From positions 101,659-165,658 of the forward strand of contig VTPC01090706.1 of assembly GCA_011009095.1 (NCBI GenBank): 64,000 bases of DNA, given 5' to 3'. This document shows positions 37,501 to 49,500 of the stretch, one piece after another. The first letter of the stretch is position 1. The number at the start of each line of letters is the position of its first letter. Origin of the DNA: Ignelater luminosus. Its lineage: Eukaryota > Arthropoda > Insecta > Coleoptera > Elateridae. The position numbers were made by a program, and so were the translations under genes. The notes beneath the pieces are model-generated. The model ran no database searches. It was not told the DNA's origin and was given only the letters and a program-made list of their open reading frames with translations.

Positions 37501-40500
37501 ATTATAAAAATATTTTTGGAAAAGATAAACAAATTTTAAATTCATGAGTTCATTCATATAGTTCAGATAACTTAACAATTGATCTACGTTATTATTGCAA
37601 ATTGACATCTACCATCATTACCAGCATCAATTTAATAAATTAATAGCAATAATTGTCGAAATCTAAATGAAAATTTGGAAATCTGAACAAATACCTAAAT
37701 ATATTCTAACTTATCATCCTAATAATGAAATTTCAATAGCTATATTTAAACATTTAGCACTAATTTTTAAATCGGGAAATATTAATACTTATAGTGAAAT
37801 TTCCTTTTTTGACTCTTTTCACTACTATTGGTCTTCAAGGCTCCAGGAATAATCAGAAATTCTCGTCGAGCGAGAGCCTAAACAGTTGCAGGGTTTGCTG
37901 AATATGCAAAGAAACTTAGAACTCTGGTACTTCCAAACAGAAATGAGAATCTGAAAAAGAGTGTTTATAACAAGTGATACCACACCAAAGCAAGATTAAC
38001 GTTTTGGCGTTCCGAACAAGGCAAAAACATTTTCAGATTGTTGTTTAATCTCATTTGTAGTTAACTGGTTTATCAGCAATGACCAGAATGCATCCCTCGC
38101 TGTTGACCGTGCAATGAATGAAAGGCTGAATAACTTCTCAATATCATTACTGAATTCTTGCAATGCACGGTACATTTCTTTGTTTTATTTGCTGTTCACA
38201 CGAGATACCATGGAAGTCAATGCTGACATGGTATTGTTCGTCATTCAAAGTTTTCAAAGATCTTAAACGATTCTGACGTGGAACAAATCATTAAAGATTA
38301 TGAACTCATCAAGATTTCCCGGTTTATGATAGAGCAATCTATTCTTTTGTTTACATTCTACATACTTGCACAGGATTAACTCATCAGACATCGTGTGATA
38401 AGATCTTCTCTTATGATAAATTATTTCAAAATTAAAATCTTGCATGTACACCTACCAACGCAAAGCACCACGCGTAAAATTAGATCCTTCTTGATGGCGA
38501 TCAACTTTATTCCAATTACGTAGATAAATGTTTGAAAGCTCTTGCTAGCGCTGAAGTTTTCAGCTCGTAGTCGCGATATTCTTCTTCACGTTTGGTAATT
38601 CTATTATAATAAGCAACCTGCCATAAGTTGCAAAAAGCTAAGGTACCAACAGTATTGATCTCAACTGATCGTTTTTAAAATGACATGAAGTGACTTTTAT
38701 GCAAACAATAAAATAGAAAAAAGGTCGCTTGCTGATTTTTCAGATTAAAGCTGGAAAATTCCGATTTTTGGTTATTTGTATCTTGCGCTCCCTACATCAC
38801 TCCTCTCCCAAGCTACGCAATGACCACATGGGCATTAATTACGTCATTACTTTCAAACCATCTTTGTGTTTTTGCAATAGAATAGCTCCGTAACTAAGAC
38901 AATAAAATGTGGCCAAATACAGCAAAAAGATTGTCACAGACAACGTCATGATCAAGTTTCTATGGGGAATTTTTTTGTTAGCTTTGCAAATTCAGGAACG
39001 AATATATCCAAGTAAACCCATTAATGACTGAATCATTCTTTGTCCAAAGCGGATATTATAATCAACAGATGTGTAACAAAACTTGTGTTTTGTGATGTTA
39101 AATGAAAAGCCTGTTAAGTTTAAGGCTTGGAATAAACGAGAAAGATAGTTTCTAGTCCCTGTTCAGATGTTTCAGAAAGGACAAGTACTTTGGGTCGTCA
39201 ATTAAACAATGGCAATTGTATGTTTCTTTGAACCTTATGATTTTTGAAACTTGGCAGGTGCATTGCAAAATCGAAAGCCATGCATAAAATTCAAATGTCT
39301 TATCAGCATCAGATGTTACAAATGCAGTTTTATGGTTCGAATATTTTTGAATAGAAATTTGATAGAACCTACATATCAGATCTAATGTCGTAAAATAAGC
39401 AAAAGTAGATGTCTGTCTTTAATTGTGTGCCGATTTAGTTTGTGATAATCCACACACATACGAGTTTAATTCCCCTCATTCTACCTGGAGGCCATTTAGA
39501 CTCTTCTTAAACCCTTTTGACCATGCTGGAGATTTAATGTTTGGTGTCAGGAAGCAAATAGTTACGATCGTCGTCGCAATGGTCGCCGAAGTTTTAGAGT
39601 GCGCCTTTATTCCGTATGTATGTGGTGTTGGCAGACGTGCTGTTGGATGCCTTGATGTGCGTGGTTTACCGGCATCGTCTTGGTCTGAGTGGGGAGTACG
39701 GCGTGCTGGCCTGGGTTACTGTGGTTATTGTTTGCGGTCATACAATATCGACTGGAATGTTGCTCAGGTGATAGACATGGTAGAATTAGCATTAAAGACT
39801 ATGCTCCACGCACATATGTATTGGCCGTCGTGAGCGATGATGGCGATTGATAAAAATGGATACTCGGTGTTAATTGCTGGTTGACAGCTACAAAAGTTTT
39901 TTCAGTACCCCACCTTCATACACGCGTGCTGTGGATAGTGTTTAGAAAGCGAAACTCCAGGAGAGAGTCATCGATAATCCGCCTCTCCTCAGGGCAAAGT
40001 CGTATGTCGGGCAACGCACTGGCAGGAAGACCCGGACTTCTACTCCTCATAAACGTAGGCTGAACAGCAGGATAGGGATAGGCGTTGGCAACCCTGAAAC
40101 CAACAGAAAACGAAAAAAATGACATACACTAAGAAACACTTTTGGCAGAATTCTTACGGAACTGATAAACGGAGACTCGTTTTCACGAATTATTTGATTT
40201 TAATATCAAATATAAATCAATTGAATAGGATGATTGCTCTAATGTGGGAAACGGCTTTGTGTACTGGAGAGTTATCTTGATGGAGAAGCCAACTGCCCAC
40301 CATTCTTTTACAGATCCGATCTTTTCTTCTGGGATTTCTCAGATATTCTATTGCTGTCAGAATCTATGTAATATTCCTGATTAGCAGTTTGGCATTGAAA
40401 AATATTACCTCTGATGTGAAAACAGAAGCAATCGTGCTTTCGACTTCGACTTGTACGTTTGTTTCTTTTTCTTGAGAAGTGAAAATTTTCTCGATGTTTT

Positions 40501-43500
40501 TTATGTTAGTAATCATTCAAATGCTTACACTTAGCTCTGATTTGTTTTTGAGGTTTTCATTTGCTTACAGTGTATCATTATATTCACTGTCTTTCATTTC
40601 TTTCCTACTCTCGCCGAACTTTTTGTACCGCTTGAAAACTTGAGTAATAAACACGCAGTGATCTTCGTAAATTTATTATTGTACGGAAGGCTATGTCTGT
40701 AACCTATTTTGCTAATTCTTCTTACACATTTCTTTTTAACATTAAAAAATATAAAGCCAAGATCTATACTGGGATAGTTGCATGCTTTTAGATATTTAGA
40801 CGAAGATATATAGACGAAGATAGAACCATAGGCCTTACTGATGTCGGACACTACTGCTACGAAAACGAAGTTATAATAATTAAAATAGTATAAAGTGTGA
40901 TAAGACGATTTAAATTCTTGTGATTAGCATTTGATTCTTAACAGACTGTAAAAATAATATCATAATTATTAATTAGATGTATTCAAAGTAGGACTGACCC
41001 AATTTGGCCCCGGAGTCTGTAGATATTTTTGCCCCTATATGATGACATAACATTGAATTACTTATTTTTGACCTGGCAAAAGATTGGAATTTTGGATTTC
41101 GGCCTTACTTGGTCCCCAGATTGGTTTGGCCCCGGAGTCTATAGACTTAGCAACTAAAGCCATAAATCTTTCAGCATGGTCCGTTGTTACATTCTTAGTT
41201 AACCTGCTTGTTTTCCGTATTATATTTTCTTTTAGTTTTTGTATCGCTTTGAAGATCTCTACTTTTCAGCACAGAAATCAAGATTTCTTCTACGTCATTT
41301 TTCCTTTTGCAGCAGTCAGTTCTGCAGTTTGAATGCTGCCCAAATACATGATATGGAACAATCCTTAAATCTTAGCAAAGTTGATTTACGTCTGTCTCTG
41401 TCGATTTTCTGATTGCTGATCTCACTGCAATACTTTAAAAGCACGACGTAGCTTATTTTGTATTTCGTGTTTGCAGCTAATTTGACGTAAACGATCGTGT
41501 TATATGGTTTGAACACTCAAGTTTTAACACACTTCTCCCGTATGATACATTTTGCACGATCTTAGCGTACACACTGGAGTCGCCATCGCCGATTACATAT
41601 TTATAAAGCAAACTATACTGTTGATCACCTTGCACTATTATATCCTGTTCCATACTACTAGATGTTCCGCTGTAGTTCCTGAAGCATTGATGCGTAGAAG
41701 GATTCGCCTTTCTGGTTTCAGCAAAAAGGTATATATAACAGAACTTATTTCTCANNNNNNNNNNNNNNNNNNNNNNNNNNNNNNNNNNNNNNNNNNNNNN
41801 NNNNNNNNNNNNNNNNNNNNNNNNNNNNNNNNNNNNNNNNNNNNNNNNNNNNNNNNNNNNNNNNNNNNNNNNNNNNNNNNNNNNNNNNNNNNNNNNNNNN
41901 NNNNNNNNNNNNNNNNNNNNNNNNNNNNNNNNNNNNNNNNNNNNNNNNNNNNNNNNNNNNNNNNNNNNNNNNNNNNNNNNNNNNNNNNNNNNNNNNNNNN
42001 NNNNNNNNNNNNNNNNNNNNNNNNNNNNNNNNNNNNNNNNNNNNNNNNNNNNNNNNNNNNNNNNNNNNNNNNNNNNNNNNNNNNNNNNNNNNNNNNNNNN
42101 NNNNNNNNNNNNNNNNNNNNNNNNNNNNNNNNNNNNNNNNNNNNNNNNNNNNNNTTTCTTCTTCAGCTGCATTTGTCATCTGCAAATAATATACGAATAA
42201 TCTCTATCTCTCTTCTTTATATATTCTTTCTTTGCAATCAAACTGCGACATTGCTTTTTATATTTGCTTAATTAAATATATGAACTCCAATCAATTTCAT
42301 TTAAAAAGTGTATGAAATTATATTTGAATAGCGAGGGCATGATGAAGTATAAAGACGTTGACTTGAAAAACACTCCTTCAATAAACTTGTTACTTATTGA
42401 ACAACAAATTATTAATAAATACAGCTATAAGAAAAGCAAATTAGCGATTGTAATTTTATTACAACCTGCCGTCGATAGCTGTTCATTCATTAACAAATGC
42501 AAAATTTAATTAACTGATTCAGTTATTGTCCAAAAACTTAATTTCTGTTACACATAAAATACAATAGATTTTATTTGCTGTTAATATAAACAGTTAATGA
42601 AATTTACCAATAGTAACTCAATCGTAATTTAAAAACAATTTTTTGTGTCAAAATCTTAATTTTTAAGATCAATATTCGAGTATAGTACAACCTTGACTAT
42701 TGGGGTAATCGTTTAGAAATGTATCAGAAATCACAATAATTTAGATTTTTTTTAAATAAAAAATTAGATCTTTTCTTAATTTCAACCTCTTTTAAAAATT
42801 ACTAGAATTTTTAAATAAATCACAATATTTAACTCTGTTCCATGCGAAGCCCAGAAATCATACCAAAATGTTATTAAAATTTATCATTTTGAACCAAACC
42901 TTGGGTTTTCTAGTGATTGCTCGGTAGTTCCAAATGGAACCATTAAAATTTTCAGATGGCAAATTTTCATCATTTACATCGCCTAGAGCTACGAAAAAAC
43001 GGTCTTTTATGTCACTACGCAAAGAGTCATGAGGAATTTCACTATAACCTCATTGTTGTTTGGTGTTATCCTAAAAATTCTGCTTTTGGTTATAACTTAT
43101 AACAGTTAAACCATCTTCTATGTGCTTTGGTTAGCAACACAAACTCTTTTGATCTTAGGTATCGAATTAATCTCTGATTTTAATTGAACCATTTCAATGA
43201 AATCCATCTTTTCAACCTTAGCTCGGTTTTCAACTGCTTTATATTTTTTTTGCATCAAGTATAACTGGAATTGGTGGTTTTTGTACCTCTTCCATGCTTA
43301 CACCAAATTTTGTCATTTTTAGAAGATAAGACAAAATAATCCTAACCTCAATTTCAAAAAATAATGTAAGATTTATGCGTTTAAGACGAACATTTTTATA
43401 ACATTTTTTGCTCAGTTTCTCAAGGAAAATCGAGTGGTGCTAATATTCTCCACCTGAAACAATACACCCTGTATATATCTTCGGTTTTAATATATGCAAT

Positions 43501-46500
43501 AGATGAATCTGTATCTGTTCATAATAATTTAATTTTTTTTTGTATTTCTTTTTCAAAAATTTGTAATAGAATCTGTACGTGTATATCTTCGATAATTCCT
43601 ATACAACATATCCGCCATATATAGATTTATTTAATTTTATTTTTGTTTGTTTTTTATATACTAGTGGGTTTTCTTCATCTATTATATCTCTATTTGTGAA
43701 ATCTTTACATCTTTTAAATTCTTCATACCTATTTAATAAATCAACTACTGTTTCTTACATTTTCCATTTGCTTTCTATATACAGAATTATTCATAAGTTT
43801 AAAGAAATCTTTTTCAAAATCATTAGCTGCCTCTCTTAGTTTACTTTTTCAGTTTAAATGATAATACTTGTTTGATGCTTTTTAAAAGTATTTCTTGATT
43901 TAAACATTGTTGTAACATTCTATACTCAATTATATAATTTTTTGGCTCTAGAGTATTTATGAGTGGTTTCATGAGGTTTCTGTCCGATTCCTAAAGATAT
44001 CAATTTTTTGATATTCAGATAGTTGTTCGATCTTAAGAGAATAGTATCGGGTAACATGGGATAGTTTTTTAATTTATTGTGTAATTTTTTTGGAATTTCT
44101 AAATCAACTACAAATGTATATCCACTTTCACCATCATATTTTAAATTTTTTTCAACATCGGCTTTGCCTTTGGGCTGTCATGGGCAGACATCGAAATTAT
44201 TTTCATTTTTATATTTGAAATCTCCAGTTGGTAGTGGTTCACTTAGAGCCTTTCCATATAAATTATTACAATCTAAACATAGTATATAGCTTGTATGTTT
44301 CTTGCTATTATATATTCCTTTCTCTTCTGTTTTTTCTTTAGATAGTTTAACTGTTTTACCCAATTTTTCATCATAAAAATAACAATTGTTTGCTAGTGCA
44401 TATCTATGTGGAATCAATTTTAGAATAATAGATTAACACATTTTCTATTTTATATAATTTTGACTTGGATACATAAATTCGATTTTATATGTATTATCTT
44501 TAATTTTATAAATGTTTATTTGCAATATTTAAAAGCTCTTCATATTTCTGAATATTTTCTTCTATTATATTTACTGGATATTCCATACTTAATTTTTCAT
44601 ATTTGTAATATCGTGTTTAGATGGTCTATCTGAATCTTTATTTATTGGATTCAATATGCTTTCTATAGCGTTCTCAAAACATCTAAGAGTCTTTATTTAG
44701 ACATTTAGATTTATTCGTCTTTGTATTATTTACATTAATACAACATGTTACTTGCCAAAATGAACTTTAAAACCTTATAATCAGCGACTAAAAGACACGA
44801 AGAACTAAGTTTGCTGATACCCAGACCAGCAAACAGTCGAAGACGGCTAGGTTCGAAATGCTTACTTACCGCTAAACTAACTCAAAGTCGGTACTAATTG
44901 AAGGCACCACTATGGTTTCAGCCAGATAACAAGATTTAAAAGGACCATAGTCTCTCCTAAATCGGCAACAGCTTCACAAATACTTACTTAAGCTTTCTGA
45001 AACACAAAACTTACTCAAGGCGTTAAACCGCCCTGTATGTATATTTCTTTGATTAAATTTGGAATATTTAAATTAAATCATTAAATCTTTTTTTGGATCA
45101 CGCAGTATATCAAGGTCTTTTGAGTCACCCGGTATATTCTTTACTAATTAAATTTAATATAACTGAATAAAGTTAATAAAGTGCTTGGGTGACTTCAATA
45201 TTTCCACTTAAACTTAAAGAAAATGAAATAAATGATACATACAGGACAAAAAAAAGAAGACAAAGCAAATAAGCAGGTGATTACACAAAATACATAAAAC
45301 TTATAAAACGAACGACAATAATCGTATTAGATTCTACTGCGCAGAATTCTGGCCAGCGACAGTCGAGGGGAATCCCCGAACGTAAACACAGTGCGTGGAC
45401 CCCGTCAACGTTCTATTAATAGCTTACGGCTGCATTTAACGTATTTAAAATATTCTCTGTGACAATGCCCAGGATCTTACTTCTTCTAATGCCGTCGGGA
45501 CACGCCCTGATCTGCACGCCGCTCGCAAAAACGACTTATCCAGTAACTAAATTATGCAGATTGCTACTCCAGGAAAGCGACTACTCTTCACAACCCTATT
45601 CCTTAATAGAGGCCACCACGCAACCCAACTTGAAGTAATTATCGCGGGAACGTACGTTTGACGTTTTAAATATAAAGATCTTAACAAACATGTTTTATTT
45701 TTATAATATTTTGGTAACTCAAAGATGTGTATGCATTTCTTGATTGTAAATCAACATACAACTCTCTTTGAAATTTGTATTTTGTGTTTTTAGCATTAAA
45801 ATGATCAAACCTAGATATGATATCATCATTCATGAATCCTATTCTTTTATTGATTATATCAAATGAAGAAATCATTTCTAATCTACTAGAAAAATGCTGT
45901 TTGTGTAACCCAACTACATTTCCAGCTGTATCAAATATATCATACTGTACTAAAGCAACTAATTTACATAATTGTAACTGCTTTATGTTTTCTAAATCTA
46001 TAATAATTTTCTAAAGCATTTTCAGTTTTACCCTTTCTACAGATCTTGGATAGATTATCAGTTTACTTATTAAAAAATTTTGTTAATGGTTCGCTTCATA
46101 GGGGATTACAGTGTGTCCAGTTTAAAATGACCTACATGGAGATGTTGGAAACCGTAACAGATACAAGGTTGGTTAAATGGGGAAAAAGTTTCGTATTTAC
46201 ATGCCAATAAATAATCCATGGTTACATTGACAATTATCTGCCTCGTTTTAAAGATACAGGGTGAAACTATTAGATTTTTACATTTTTGAAATCGTCATAA
46301 AAAGAGCTTTTTAACCATGTACAATATGACTATTTTTAAAGAAGAAAAAGTACAAGAAAATACAAAATTAAGATTTAACAGTTGTAGGCCTTGAGGTTTC
46401 TAAATAATAATTTGCAAACAAATGAGTGAAAATTCTAATTAAAGTGGGCTTCATTTTTTTGATATTCTTATAAAACAATTGCAGTTTGTACCAATCAAAT

Positions 46501-49500
46501 AATTGTTATTGTCAGTTTCGTTGTGTCTATGTACAATTCTTGTGTGGGCAAATATCGTGTAAATAGATCGTTTTTCGAATGGTGAAAAATATGACATGTT
46601 GAAATGTTTTATTCTCTGTCGGAGGAACAAGAAAACGGCTGCAGAAATGTATCGGAATAGATACCCAGAATTTTGTCAGTAGTACATTAGAAGTAAAAAT
46701 CTGATCCCAGACTTTTCTATGAAAGTTTTATGGTCAGACGTAAGTTGATTTACCAATTTATTTAATCGAAAAAATACTGTTTTTTGATCAGATACAAATT
46801 CACAATTGGTTCGCGGAGTGAGACAGCAGATTAGATGGGGATTTAATGTCTGGATAGGTATAATTGGTAGTCACATCGTTGGACCATTTTTCTTCAACCT
46901 TTTACAAACAAATGTAGCAGATTGTCTCATGGGGCTTCCCCTTGCAACCCTTCAAGACATGTTTTTTCAGCAAGATGGGGTACCTGCACGCAATGCTCAA
47001 ATAATTACTAATTTTTTAAATAATGAATATCCTGACTATTGGATTGGAAATCGGGGACTAATAAGATGGCCTGCAAGGTCGCCAGATATTACGCCTTTTG
47101 ATTTTTTTGTATGGGGTTATCTAAAAACTCAAGTTTATTCACGACAATACGAAAAAGTAGATGCCTTACAACAAGTGGTCATTGAAGCACTAAACAGAAT
47201 TACTCCGTTGATGCTAAGACGGTCTTGTGAAGCAGTTTTGAATCGGTGTAGAAGAATGGAGGTTAATTTAAACATTTACATTAATATTAATTAGAATTAA
47301 ATTAATTAGAATCTTCACTCATTTGTTTGCAAATTATTATTTGGAAACTTCAAGGCCTACTACGGTTAAATCTTAATTTTGTATTTGCTTGTAATTTTTC
47401 TCCTTTAAACATAGTAATATTGTACATGGTTGAAAAGCTCTTTTCATGACTATTTCAAAAATGTAAAACTCCAATATGGTGCCCATAAGAAAAACAAAAT
47501 TTGGATACGAGTACGTAAAATCTAGCAGGCCTAGTATTTTTTTGAAGTCGTTTTTGAAATCTCCATTAGCCGCTATTTCGTTTCTGAAAATATTGTTCAT
47601 TTATCTGTAATAACAAATAAATAAATCAGGATTTTAGAAAATGATCTTTTTTAGTTTTCACCCTGTATCTTTAAAACGAGGCAGATAATTGTCAATGTAA
47701 CCATGAATTATTTATTGGCATATAAATACGAAACTTTTTCCCCATTCAACCAACGTTGTATCTATTACCGTTTCCAATATCCCCATGTAGGCCATTTTAA
47801 ACTGGACACACTGTATAACCTGTTCAAGTTCTTTGTCATTATCTATTTCTTTTTCCTTTATACCAGGTACGGTATAGACATTATTTTTTGTCATTGCCAA
47901 TCTTTTTTAAATTCCTTCAATTAATGGTTTTACTTTATTAAATGATTTCAATATTATTTTACTTATTATTTAACGGATCTACTTGCTTAAAATAATGCAT
48001 CAAAAAATCTGCGTTAGAACATGCCATTATACTAACTACTAACGTGTCGTCATTATGTAACCCAAGCGAAAAGAATAAGGAAAGAGGTCGTTTATATAAC
48101 CAAGCGTAAGAAATTTGAACTAGAAGATGCTCGCGATTTAAGTAACACTAGTGGTTTCATAAGAGTTTGCTTATAACAACAAATCCTTATTTAACCTTAT
48201 CCTTGTTGTGACATAATCATTGAATTTTTATTCTAAAATGATATTTGAATAGAGAAAATTTCTTTGCATGCAACCAAACCTGAACTTTTTCCAGCTTTAC
48301 TTTTCCTAATTATTTATAGAATGCAGAACCAACTATTATCAAATTTTAAATTTTAAGTAATTTGACAAGAAAGTATAAAACTTAAAGTTAAAAATAGAAT
48401 GAACGTGTTTCGGCGTAAAATAGACATTTTTCTTTATTTTGTTTTAATACCAGAATGTACAAATTTCAACGTAGACTAATTATTATCGATCACTTTGAAA
48501 CGTGTTGATAAACGTGACGGATAAGAAAACATGTTTCGGTTGTTGGAAATATTAAACAGTTGAATCTCAAAATTTTAGATGGAATTTCACAAAAAATATC
48601 CTAGAATATTTATAATCACTTCCATCGGTGAAATTTATACAAAAACTGTTAAGACACAGAAAATTAAAGTGTTCCTTTGACCTATCAGATCACCGTACCT
48701 GTCTCTAATACAGCACGCGTGATAAATGGATGAATTACTTATGACTTTTCTCAACCTTAGTTTATGATTGTTAAACTAAAAAGAGTAAACTAGATGTAAC
48801 GACAGGTTGACATTTGCATACTTCGTCTTCAAAGAATAATAAATGCAAAGTGACATTAGCGCAAGTGGAAAGTAAATAGTCCGTTAAAGATTTTTTTCTT
48901 CTATATCTTACCAAAAGTTTTAAAATTCTTTTTTTAATAAATTAAGACATTACTTGTAGACAGTAATAATAGATCAGTTTTGATTGCGAGTTGTTCTAGG
49001 CACGAAAATATTCCTAAATACTCAGACCATAAACTTTAAGTAACATTGGCATTGTGTGAAATTTATATCTAAGAATTATTATTTTATTTTCAGTAACAAA
49101 AATCACACCACGTCCCACAGTAAACCCAGAAGCTGAACCACCTCCAGCGGTCGAAGAGAAACCTCCAGCCGAGCCCAGCAAACCAATACGAGGATTGGGT
49201 GCTTGTAGAGTCTGCTTAAAAGCGTTCAAACCCGACGACTTTAACAGGACTTGCGCCGAATGCACGCAAAGAGTTTGTGAGGATTGTGCCAGCTATAGTA
49301 AACAAACAGAAGATGAAGAACCGGAAGACTGGAAATGCAGCGTTTGCAGAAGGAAACTACAATCACGACCAGCGGTTGCGCAAGATTCTACAGAAAGCTT
49401 GCTGGATATACCGGTTCAAGAATTACAACGTCGGCATTCAGAAGCGAGACTTGGTGGAGGCGGTGGTTTAAGCGCAGGTCCATGTGGACTTGCTCCTCCG

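Noticed and set aside
39423-39833. 136-codon + strand open frame as a gene
   Set aside because: It has no start context or known domain, and its first part is antisense to the gypsy reverse-transcriptase relic.
41477-42271. Long open frames crossing the second N block
   Set aside because: The N part is not sequence. Only the Mutator-like portion on the minus strand outside the gap was kept.
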